Shown here: piece after piece, positions 33,635-40,789 of the stretch
Numbering within the stretch: position 1 is the stretch's first letter
How the letters are laid out: every line of letters starts with the position of its first letter
Origin: Flavobacterium fluviatile
GTDB taxonomy: Bacteria; Bacteroidota; Bacteroidia; Flavobacteriales; Flavobacteriaceae
Assembly (NCBI RefSeq): GCF_010645065.1
Contig: NZ_JAADZW010000001.1
Span: forward strand, 186,001 to 250,000
DNA: 64,000 nucleotides
Direction: 5' to 3'
Translations under genes and position numbers: made by a program
Notes under the pieces: model-generated
Databases searched by the model: none
What the model saw: only the letters and a program-made list of their open reading frames with translations
What the model was told of the DNA's origin: nothing

Positions 33635-33656
33635 GTGGGGAGAGCAGGATTCGAAC
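33635..33656 (-). other. tRNA 3'-end fragment, probable att core
   Basis: Read on the minus strand, 33656 to 33635 gives a T-loop (TTCGAAT), the 3' half of a T-stem (CCTGC) and an acceptor strand (TCTCCCCA). The next bases upstream on that strand (CTTAAG) cannot pair with the T-stem, and no anticodon arm or D-arm follows, so this is only the last 22 nt of a tRNA. Fragments of this size are the typical duplicated core left when an element inserts in a tRNA 3' end. The intact tRNA is not in the window. Confidence 0.75.
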
Positions 33657-33860
33657 TTAAGTCTGGAAGCCCGCTTATTTGCTGCGTTTTGTTTATTTTA
33701 AAACTGGTATTGCCACGATTTTGCCATAAAAATAAAACTGTTAATTTTTAAGTATTAATGTTTTGATTTTTAATAGGTTATTTTGTTTTTTGTTTCCGTA
33801 ATTCTTTTGGCGGTAAATTTAATTGTTTTTCTTGTCAAATTGATTGTTTTGTCCTGTTTT

Positions 33861-34746
33861 TTACCTGTATTCTATCTCGAAATAATTTAGTATTGATTTG
33901 TAAGTATCCTGAGCAGTGAGACATGTGTCCATTAGGTATTCTTTTACATTATTCCATTCCTGAAGTCCCCTGTAATAAAATAGTTTCAGCTGTTCATCTA
34001 TTATAAATGGGACTATATTGTTGGCCAGACATTCCTTAAAAATGATTAATCTCCCTACACGGCCGTTTCCATCCTGAAAAGGATGTATAATTTCAAATTT
34101 ATAATGAAAATCGATAATGTCTTCGATACTTTTATTTTTTATGGCATTGTAATCCGACAATAGTTCTTTCATCTTTTGAGAAACTTCTTTAGGCGGACAG
34201 GTCTCATTGCCCCCCACTTCATTTGGCATTCTTTTGTATTCCCCTACATTAAACTAATCTTTTCCACTATCAGAAGTTCCGGACTTTAATAAAAAATGGA
34301 GTTCTTTAATGATGGATTCGGTAAGCTTGTTATTTGCTCTTTCAATAATAAAATCAATGCATCTAAAGTGGTTAGAAGTTTCAATAATGTCATCTACATT
34401 TACACTTTCTTTAGATGCTCCAATTGTATTGGTTTCAAAAATATATCTCGTTTGATCATGGCTTAGCCTGCTACCTTCAATTTTATTCGAATTGTAAGTT
34501 AAATCTATCTGCGTGCGGTGGTAAATACCACCTTTTAGCTTCATATTCTTTTGTTCTTTCAGAGTTTCCAATAAAACATTTGTACTTTCTTTTTTTTTTT
34601 TTTGAAATTACGGCATCTTCGGGAATATTCCACGTTTTACCGGTTAGGAACGACCCTTTTAATTTTCCTGTAGAACAATAATTACGAACCGTCCTTTCAG
34701 AGAGATTCAGTTTTTTTGCAAATTCAACTACCGAAAGATACTTCAT
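33861..34746 (-). pseudogene. Fic-family protein with N-terminal helix-turn-helix, disrupted
   Basis: Three pieces in order make one Fic protein. Piece 1 (34746 leftwards) is a short helix-turn-helix (MKYLSVVEFAKKLNLSERTV). The frame shifts at a run of 14 A (34590-34603, T on the plus strand), after which piece 2 carries TYNSNKIEGSRLSHDQT, the Fic N-terminal inhibitory-type region. Piece 2 ends in a stop at 34254-34256 (GKD then TAG then FNVGEYKRMPNE), probably a TGG-to-TAG change. Piece 3 continues in the same frame with the active-site motif HPFQDGNGRVGR. Fic enzymes transfer AMP to proteins and often act as toxins. The active site is intact, but two lesions should block the full product. 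Confidence 0.88.
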
Positions 34747-34910
34747 GTTTTTAAATATGATTCCGTTATCGGCAATATAAGCTAAAAATATTTAGTAATA
34801 AATGCTTTTTTGCCGATATTGGAAATGTGTTGTACCAAACTCTTATTCAAAGCTAATTACTCAAGAATATTATACAATGAAAAACAGCTTCTTTCATTAT
34901 AAAGTTTATT

Positions 34911-35129
34911 TTAACCGCCATAGCGTTTTGTGGCAAAATTGAAGTTAGCTCTACTCTCTTTTATACTGCATTCAAGCCTGTTAAGTTCCCGGGTGATTTC
35001 CCTGATCCAATAACGTTTCTCGGAACTGGCAAATATTTCAGAAATTTTTTTCTTTAGGGAAATTATTTGCAGTTTTTTTTCTAGTGTCCCATTATTTTTC
35101 CATCTGCCCAAAACCCTGCACATCTGCAC
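34911..35129 (-). CDS. Short hypothetical frame, doubtful
   Basis: A 72-residue frame rich in Lys, Arg and Glu (for example SSEKRYWIREITRELNRLE). No signal peptide, membrane segment or known domain. It lies alone in the scarred stretch between the Fic pseudogene and the transposase remnant, and may be either a small real gene, a fragment of a larger lost gene or chance. I list it only because its composition is protein-like. Confidence 0.3.
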   Translation of the reverse strand: MQMCRVLGRWKNNGTLEKKLQIISLKKKISEIFASSEKRYWIREITRELNRLECSIKESRANFNFATKRYGG

Positions 35130-35253
35130 GAGTTTATATTTTTCCCCGTTATTTTTTATATTTTTATAACTTGAATAACCTCATATTTTATTTTGCAAAA
35201 TAATAATTTAACGTTAATCCCTTATATAGAACCGTCTAGTATAAAAGTATCGT

Positions 35254-35493
35254 GATAGAAGCAGGGCAGCTATCAAAGTCTAAAACAAGCGTTCGTTCTC
35301 AAAAATTAAAATCCGGCAGTGTAAATATCTCAACAATATTTTAGAACAGGATCATCGTTTTATCAATTGGCGCATACAAAACGGATTATGATTTAAAAGT
35401 TTTGAATCGGTAAAAAGTAAATTGAGTGGAATTGAAGTTGTGCATATGCTTAGAAAGAATCAGATGATTAGGACAGAGATATCTATGTTTTAA
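35254..35493 (+). mobile_element. IS6-family transposase C-terminal remnant
   Basis: In one plus-strand frame the sequence reads KIRQCKYLNNILEQDHRFI, then NWRIQNGL, stop, FKSFESV and LSGIEVVHMLRKNQM, which closely follows the C-terminal end of IS6/IS26-type transposases, including the catalytic glutamate in the NNILEQDHRF motif. Two in-frame stops (TAA at 35281-35283 and a TGA at 35388-35390 where GGA is expected) and loss of the N-terminal two thirds show it is dead. The frame ends at TAA 35491-35493. No terminal inverted repeats were found. It marks past insertion activity between the element and the PUL. Confidence 0.8.
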
Positions 35494-35624
35494 ATCATTC
35501 CGAAAATCGGCGAGATAATTTTTAAATAGTGATATTCTTATATTTGATTCTGATAGATGTGACAGAACCCATAAATTTGTTAATAGTATTTTCTTGTTAA
35601 AAAAAACATACGAATAATTGTTTT
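35494..35624. other. AT-rich spacer before the GH2 gene
   Basis: Short non-coding stretch between the transposase remnant and the end of the GH2 gene. I see no clear terminator hairpin for the PUL operon here. Confidence 0.4.
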
Positions 35625-38051
35625 TTACGGATTAATTTTTAAATACGATCCTTTAAAATTTTGATTTAGAACGGTCATTTCAATAGGGGTACTAGTGTCA
35701 TCAGGTGTTACCTCAATTGCAGCTTTTCCGTTTGCCATTTTGATGGCTTCTGTTCCAGTAGGTGTTCCTTGGTTTTTAAGGGTTTTACCACCTTTTAAAC
35801 ATTGAAAATAGATGCGCTCTTCATAATCCAAACAACGTAAATTATTTTGATCTATAGCTGTTGCGGTTACCAAATAATTCCCGTTGGCCAATTTTTCAGA
35901 AGAAAGTGTTAGTCCTGCAGCAGCTTCATTTTTCTCAAAACGGTAGTTTACGGTAATTTCATCTTTTACTATTTTTCCGTCTTTGTTCTTTCCTTCTGCT
36001 ACCAATTTGTTTGCGCCTGCTTCAAAAGTAACCTCCCAATTCAACCCTTGTGCTGGAAACGCTTTTAAATCTCTTTTTTTAGTTCCTAGGGACTTTCCGT
36101 TCTGATAAAAGGTAATCTCATCGCAATTGCTATACACGCTTAAAGTTCTAGGTTTTCCTTTCTCACCTTGTCTTTCGGTCCATGTATGTGATTCGATGTA
36201 TGCAAAAGGAGTTGTGCTCCAGTAACTTTTAAATACATAATAAGCATCTTTGGGATTTCCGTTACGATCCATAATTCCTTTTTGATTCATATATGGGATA
36301 TCATCTTCAGGGCGTAGGGGAGTGGCAAAATCTTTAAAAGCCCATTGAATGTTCCCTACAAATTCAGGATCATTTTCAGAAACATGCAAGTGCCAATCGA
36401 ATAAATCAACAATATAATTTTCGCTCCAATCACCAATTTGTGCAATATTGGCAACTTGTGTTTGTACTATAGCTTCTTCCCAACCTTCTGCTTGAATGAC
36501 ACCTTCTCCAGTAACAGGCTTTTCAGTATGACGCCCTACTTGACTATCACCACCGTATTCAGCATGGATAAAATGTTTGTATTGTTTTTTGTAGATATCA
36601 AGCGCTTTTTGATAGCTTTTATAACTTCCTGAATACCAACCTGACCAGATAGAAGGAGAAAACACATCTACAATTTCGGCACCTTCGTAATATTTTCTAA
36701 CAGCTGTTTTACGACTTGGGTCTAATTGATGTGAAAGATTGTTTAGCTCTTTCAAAAAAGTATTGGTTCTTTCGATATTGCCACCATCTTCAAAATCGGG
36801 AAGCCAGTTCATTTCATTACCTAGCGACCAAATGATAATACTAGGATGGTTATAGTTTTGTTGAATCATCTCTGTCAACATATTTTTAGCGTTGGTTTGC
36901 CACGTTTGGTTTCCTAAACCACCACGACACCATGGCAATTCATCCCAAACTAATAAACCAAGTTCATCACAAGCTTTGTACACTTCTGGATCTTGCGGAT
37001 AATGAGCCAAACGTACAAAATTGGCCCCCATTTCTTTAATTTGTTCCATATCGGCACGGTGCTGCTTGTTTGACATGGCCGCACCAACTCCAGCATGTTC
37101 TTCATGACGGTGTGTTCCTCTAATTAAGAGTCTCTTCCCGTTAAGGTAAAAAGAACCATGATCTTTAAATTCGAACCAACGCAATCCTACTTTTTCGGTA
37201 AGGTTATCAATTACTTCTTTATTTTTTATAAGAGCAGTTTCTACGGTATATAAATTCGGATTGTCTGTATCCCACAGAATTGGGTTTTTAAGATTATCAA
37301 AAGTAAGTGTAGCAGCAGCTGCTTTGACAACGACAGTTTTAGAAGCAACCACTTTTCCACTTGGATTTTTAAGTACTGCTTTTAAACTTGTATTTGAATT
37401 TTTATCCCAATCATTTAGACTAAAATCTAATTTTATAGTCGCTGTTTTTGCACTAACATTTGGCGTGTTTACTTTCAAGTTGGCAATGTGAGTTTTATTC
37501 ATTTCCAGTAACCAAACGTCTCTGGTGATTCCGCCGTAGATGTAAAAGTCACTTTTTTGAGAAGGAATAATTTCAATATTATAACTATTATCCACACGAA
37601 CGATTATTTCGTTGGCTCCTTCTTTTAGAAATGAAGTAGCATCAATTTTAAAACCGATATAACCACCAATATGAGTGCCTGCTTTTTTATTATTAATGTA
37701 AACAGTTGTGGTAATATTGGCACCCTCAAAGTATAAATAATAGTTCGTTGTAGCGTTTATATTTGAAATTTGAAGGTTTTTCTTGTACCAACTTGCACCG
37801 CGACGGTATCCTGGCTCTAAATCAGTTACATCTTCGCTGTTCCAAGTATGAGGTAAATTGATTGTTTGCCAATTTGCTGTTGAATTGATCTTTTGCAATT
37901 GGTCGGTATTGTTTTCGACGTACTGCCAATTTGCGTTTAAATTAGTCGTTTTTCGACTGTCTTTTGTTTGCGCATTTGCAGTAAATCCTACTAGAAAAGT
38001 AACAACAGCGACATAAAATTTTTTTGTTTTTGAGAGGTTGGATAGTGGCAT
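35625..38051 (-). CDS. GH2 glycoside hydrolase (beta-galactosidase/glucuronidase-like)
   Basis: An 808-residue exported enzyme with signal segment (residues 10-27, ending TANAQ). It has the GH2 layout: N-terminal sugar-binding jelly roll (about 30-200), immunoglobulin-like domain (200-310), TIM barrel (310-600) and extra C-terminal beta domains. The acid/base is Glu413 in SLGNE and the nucleophile Glu498 in HAEYGG. GH2 members cut beta-galactosides, beta-glucuronides, beta-mannosides and others; the exact activity cannot be read here. It is the last gene of the susCD operon, 2 nt after GH88, so it probably trims oligosaccharides in the periplasm. Confidence 0.9.
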   Translation of the reverse strand: MPLSNLSKTKKFYVAVVTFLVGFTANAQTKDSRKTTNLNANWQYVENNTDQLQKINSTANWQTINLPHTWNSEDVTDLEPGYRRGASWYKKNLQISNINATTNYYLYFEGANITTTVYINNKKAGTHIGGYIGFKIDATSFLKEGANEIIVRVDNSYNIEIIPSQKSDFYIYGGITRDVWLLEMNKTHIANLKVNTPNVSAKTATIKLDFSLNDWDKNSNTSLKAVLKNPSGKVVASKTVVVKAAAATLTFDNLKNPILWDTDNPNLYTVETALIKNKEVIDNLTEKVGLRWFEFKDHGSFYLNGKRLLIRGTHRHEEHAGVGAAMSNKQHRADMEQIKEMGANFVRLAHYPQDPEVYKACDELGLLVWDELPWCRGGLGNQTWQTNAKNMLTEMIQQNYNHPSIIIWSLGNEMNWLPDFEDGGNIERTNTFLKELNNLSHQLDPSRKTAVRKYYEGAEIVDVFSPSIWSGWYSGSYKSYQKALDIYKKQYKHFIHAEYGGDSQVGRHTEKPVTGEGVIQAEGWEEAIVQTQVANIAQIGDWSENYIVDLFDWHLHVSENDPEFVGNIQWAFKDFATPLRPEDDIPYMNQKGIMDRNGNPKDAYYVFKSYWSTTPFAYIESHTWTERQGEKGKPRTLSVYSNCDEITFYQNGKSLGTKKRDLKAFPAQGLNWEVTFEAGANKLVAEGKNKDGKIVKDEITVNYRFEKNEAAAGLTLSSEKLANGNYLVTATAIDQNNLRCLDYEERIYFQCLKGGKTLKNQGTPTGTEAIKMANGKAAIEVTPDDTSTPIEMTVLNQNFKGSYLKINP

Positions 38052-38053
38052 GT

Positions 38054-39241
38054 TTAAATCGATTTTAATCGTAATAATGTTTCTAGGAAATAATAATCTC
38101 CGTAAACAATTGGTTCGTCTATTTCATCATTTTTAGGCCAGTTTCCAGTACTGTGGTCTAAGATAAAAGGGCCTTTTACAGTTGCATCTAAAATGTAGTT
38201 TTTGCTGTTCAGTGTTTTTACAACTTTTTCAGCATAGGCTAAGTATGTTTTGTTTTTAGTATAGGTGTACAACTCTACTAATCCTGAAGCCATACAAGTA
38301 GCAGCCGATACGTCTTTTGGTGCATTTGGAATTTTTGGATCTATAAAATCCCAGTACGGAATGCCATCTTGCGGCATGTTTTTGTTGGTTATAAAATAGT
38401 TTGCTGTCGCCTCTGCTTGTTTCAGATAAGCAGGATTTTTGGTGTAACGGTACATCATGGTGTAACCGTAAACAGCCCAAGATTGACCTCTAGCCCAAGA
38501 GGAAGCATCATTGAAGCCTTGATGCGTAACTTTGGCTTTGGCTTTTCCTGTAATGGTATCATACACGACTACGTGAAAAGTGCTATTGTCTGGTCTGAAG
38601 TGATTCTTTAAAGTAGTGTTGGCATGATTTACGGCAATATCTTTATACTTGGTATCACCTGTAATAATCGATGCTTCACACAGCAATTCCAAATTTAACA
38701 TATTGTCAATAATCACTGGGAATTCCCAAATGTCTTTATTAAAATCCCAGGAACGGATGGCCTTTACTTTTTTATTATAACGTGTAATTAAGGTATTTGC
38801 ACTTTCAACTATAATCTTTTGATAAGCAGCTTTTTTGCTAGGATCTAATTTGGCTCCTGTTCCGAAACTGCAATACACTTTAAAACCCATATCGTGAGTC
38901 TTGCCGTTGTGTTTTTCTTTTTCGATAAATGCCGTCCAAGCAATCGCTTTCTCTTTATAAGCATCTTTTCCTGTTAAGGCATACAATTGCCAGAGATTAC
39001 CAGCAAAAAATCCACTGGTCCAATCTTTAGAGGGGACTTTTTTAATTACGCCCGTTGTTGGGGTCATAGCCCTAGGAAAGCTAAGGGAATCTACAGGATA
39101 ATTAACTAGTGATTCATAACGGGTTTCATATAGCCGGTCAAGCGACGAATCGCTTGACGGGGCTAAAGAAGTACGTTCGCTTTTACATGATGTAATCATT
39201 ATCATGCAAACAATTATACTGCTTAAACTAAGTTTAATCAT
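38054..39241 (-). CDS. GH88 unsaturated glucuronyl hydrolase, lipoprotein
   Basis: A 395-residue protein with a lipoprotein-type N-terminus (VCMIMITSCK, Cys19) and an alpha/alpha barrel of GH88. The two conserved aspartates of the family are seen at Asp117 (HDMGF) and Asp179 (VIIDNMLN), together with GFNDASSWARGQSW. GH88 enzymes remove the 4,5-unsaturated uronic acid that a polysaccharide lyase leaves at oligosaccharide ends. The product feeds KduI/KduD, encoded further on in this locus. The gene lies between susD and GH2. This is the strongest sign that the locus works through a lyase. Confidence 0.92.
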   Translation of the reverse strand: MIKLSLSSIIVCMIMITSCKSERTSLAPSSDSSLDRLYETRYESLVNYPVDSLSFPRAMTPTTGVIKKVPSKDWTSGFFAGNLWQLYALTGKDAYKEKAIAWTAFIEKEKHNGKTHDMGFKVYCSFGTGAKLDPSKKAAYQKIIVESANTLITRYNKKVKAIRSWDFNKDIWEFPVIIDNMLNLELLCEASIITGDTKYKDIAVNHANTTLKNHFRPDNSTFHVVVYDTITGKAKAKVTHQGFNDASSWARGQSWAVYGYTMMYRYTKNPAYLKQAEATANYFITNKNMPQDGIPYWDFIDPKIPNAPKDVSAATCMASGLVELYTYTKNKTYLAYAEKVVKTLNSKNYILDATVKGPFILDHSTGNWPKNDEIDEPIVYGDYYFLETLLRLKSI

Positions 39242-39253
39242 AAATATTAACGT

Positions 39254-40771
39254 TTAATAACCAGCATTGTTTGGCAATAAGTTTGGATTTCTATTCAATT
39301 CATCACCAGGTAATGGAAAATAGTAGTCTCTTTTTGGATCAAAGTTCGGCTGTGGTTCATTACCTGTAGGACTAAATACTTCTGATCCTAGCTTTAAACG
39401 TTTGATATCAAACCATCTTCCAAATTCGAAAGCCAATTCCAACCTTCTTTCATTAAGAATTCGTGCTCTAAGATCAGTTTGAGAAAGACCTGCAGGAACA
39501 TCAACTGGAAAGTTACTCATTTTTCCGCCTTTATTTCTTGCTCTAAGTAAAAGACGGTTTACATAACCAGTAGCTTCTGGTGAACCTGGAGTAATTTCAT
39601 TCAATGCTTCAGCAGCAATCAATAATACTTCTGCATAACGCATTATAAAATAATTGTTATCAGATTCGCGTCCGTTTGAACCAGCGACACCTGCATAACG
39701 GTTGTATTTTGCAATATGAGGTCTGTTTACAGCCAAAGAAGACATTGACGTAAATTTGGTATAATCGACTACTTTTCCATTTCTAACGGCAGTAGTATCA
39801 AAACTCACTGCTCTTCTATAGTCTCGTGCATCCCAGTCATTAAAAACTTTAAGAGTAGGAACCGCTACCGACCAACCTTCACCATAACTATGAGATTGGT
39901 CACCTCTTATACCTGTTAATGAGGCTAAATAATCTTGACCTAAATCGCCCACTCGTGATTGACCTATAAAATCTATGGTGAATAAAGGTTCTTTTAAAGT
40001 AGCTGTTTTGGTCGAACGAAATAAATCTTGAAAATCAGCTTCTAAACCTAATCCAAAAGTTGTTTCATTATCAATTACATATTTAGATTCTGTATATGCA
40101 TTTTGAAAATCACCCAAAGTTAAGTAAACAGAAGCTAAATATGCAGCCGCTGTTCCTTTTGTTGGTAAAGATTTTACTTTTTGTTTGTTAGGTAACCATT
40201 GTTTTGCATATTGTAAATCACTAATGATTTTGTTGTAAACTTCGTTTTCAGGTGTTTTCGATAAAGTATTTACATCATTTACATTAGAAACTGCAAAATC
40301 AATATAAGGAATCGCTCCAAACAGACGTACTAAGTTATAGTAGGCGAACGCTCTTGCAAAATAAGCTTGTGCCGCAATTGCATTTATTTCCGCTTCTTTT
40401 CCAGTGACTCTTTTTGCACCATCAATTGCTTGATTGGCAGCGCCAATAATAGCGTATGATTGCGGCCAGAAGCTTGCCACCATAGCACTTTCATCCGTCA
40501 TGGTAAATTTGTTAACTTCTACACGAGCAATAGAGGTAGTTTGATCACCGATATCAGCCATGTCACCTCTTAACAAAAGTGAAACGGTTAATTTTCGTCC
40601 CCAATATTTTTCAGATGCCATGTAAGCAAAACTACCATTAACGGCAGCTTGTACATCGGAAGGACTTTTAAAGAATGATTTTGGTGCTAAAATGCCTACA
40701 GGATTTTCTTCTAAATCTGAACAGCTTATCAGTAGCGCCGCTGAAAATATGCATATAATTATTTTTTTCAT
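39254..40771 (-). CDS. SusD/RagB-type outer-membrane lipoprotein (PUL)
   Basis: A 505-residue lipoprotein (signal peptide FSAALLISCS, Cys17) of the SusD family. Typical segments are AQAYFARAFAYYNLVRLFGAIPY, NERRLELAFEFGRWFDIKRL and the C-terminal DYYFPLPGDELNRNPNL. It binds polysaccharide at the cell surface as partner of SusC, which is encoded 18 nt upstream. The following GH88 gene starts 12 nt downstream, so all belong to one operon. Substrate specificity cannot be read from sequence alone. Confidence 0.95.
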   Translation of the reverse strand: MKKIIICIFSAALLISCSDLEENPVGILAPKSFFKSPSDVQAAVNGSFAYMASEKYWGRKLTVSLLLRGDMADIGDQTTSIARVEVNKFTMTDESAMVASFWPQSYAIIGAANQAIDGAKRVTGKEAEINAIAAQAYFARAFAYYNLVRLFGAIPYIDFAVSNVNDVNTLSKTPENEVYNKIISDLQYAKQWLPNKQKVKSLPTKGTAAAYLASVYLTLGDFQNAYTESKYVIDNETTFGLGLEADFQDLFRSTKTATLKEPLFTIDFIGQSRVGDLGQDYLASLTGIRGDQSHSYGEGWSVAVPTLKVFNDWDARDYRRAVSFDTTAVRNGKVVDYTKFTSMSSLAVNRPHIAKYNRYAGVAGSNGRESDNNYFIMRYAEVLLIAAEALNEITPGSPEATGYVNRLLLRARNKGGKMSNFPVDVPAGLSQTDLRARILNERRLELAFEFGRWFDIKRLKLGSEVFSPTGNEPQPNFDPKRDYYFPLPGDELNRNPNLLPNNAGY

Positions 40772-40789
40772 TTTGATTTCTTTTTACAA

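Larger units (their letters stand above)
33345..33860. other. Attachment-site region next to the integrase
   Basis: A gap of 516 nt without a gene. It contains the GGTGCACTTT/AAAGTGCACC inverted repeat (33445-33476), a minus-strand terminator (33537-33568) and a tRNA 3'-end fragment (33635-33656). From 33660 to 33860 I see only AT-rich non-coding DNA. Confidence 0.65.

Noticed and set aside
33605..33720. Possible complete tRNA gene on the minus strand near 33.65 kb
   Set aside because: Only the T-loop and 3' acceptor strand are present; the T-stem cannot pair and no anticodon or D-arm follows.
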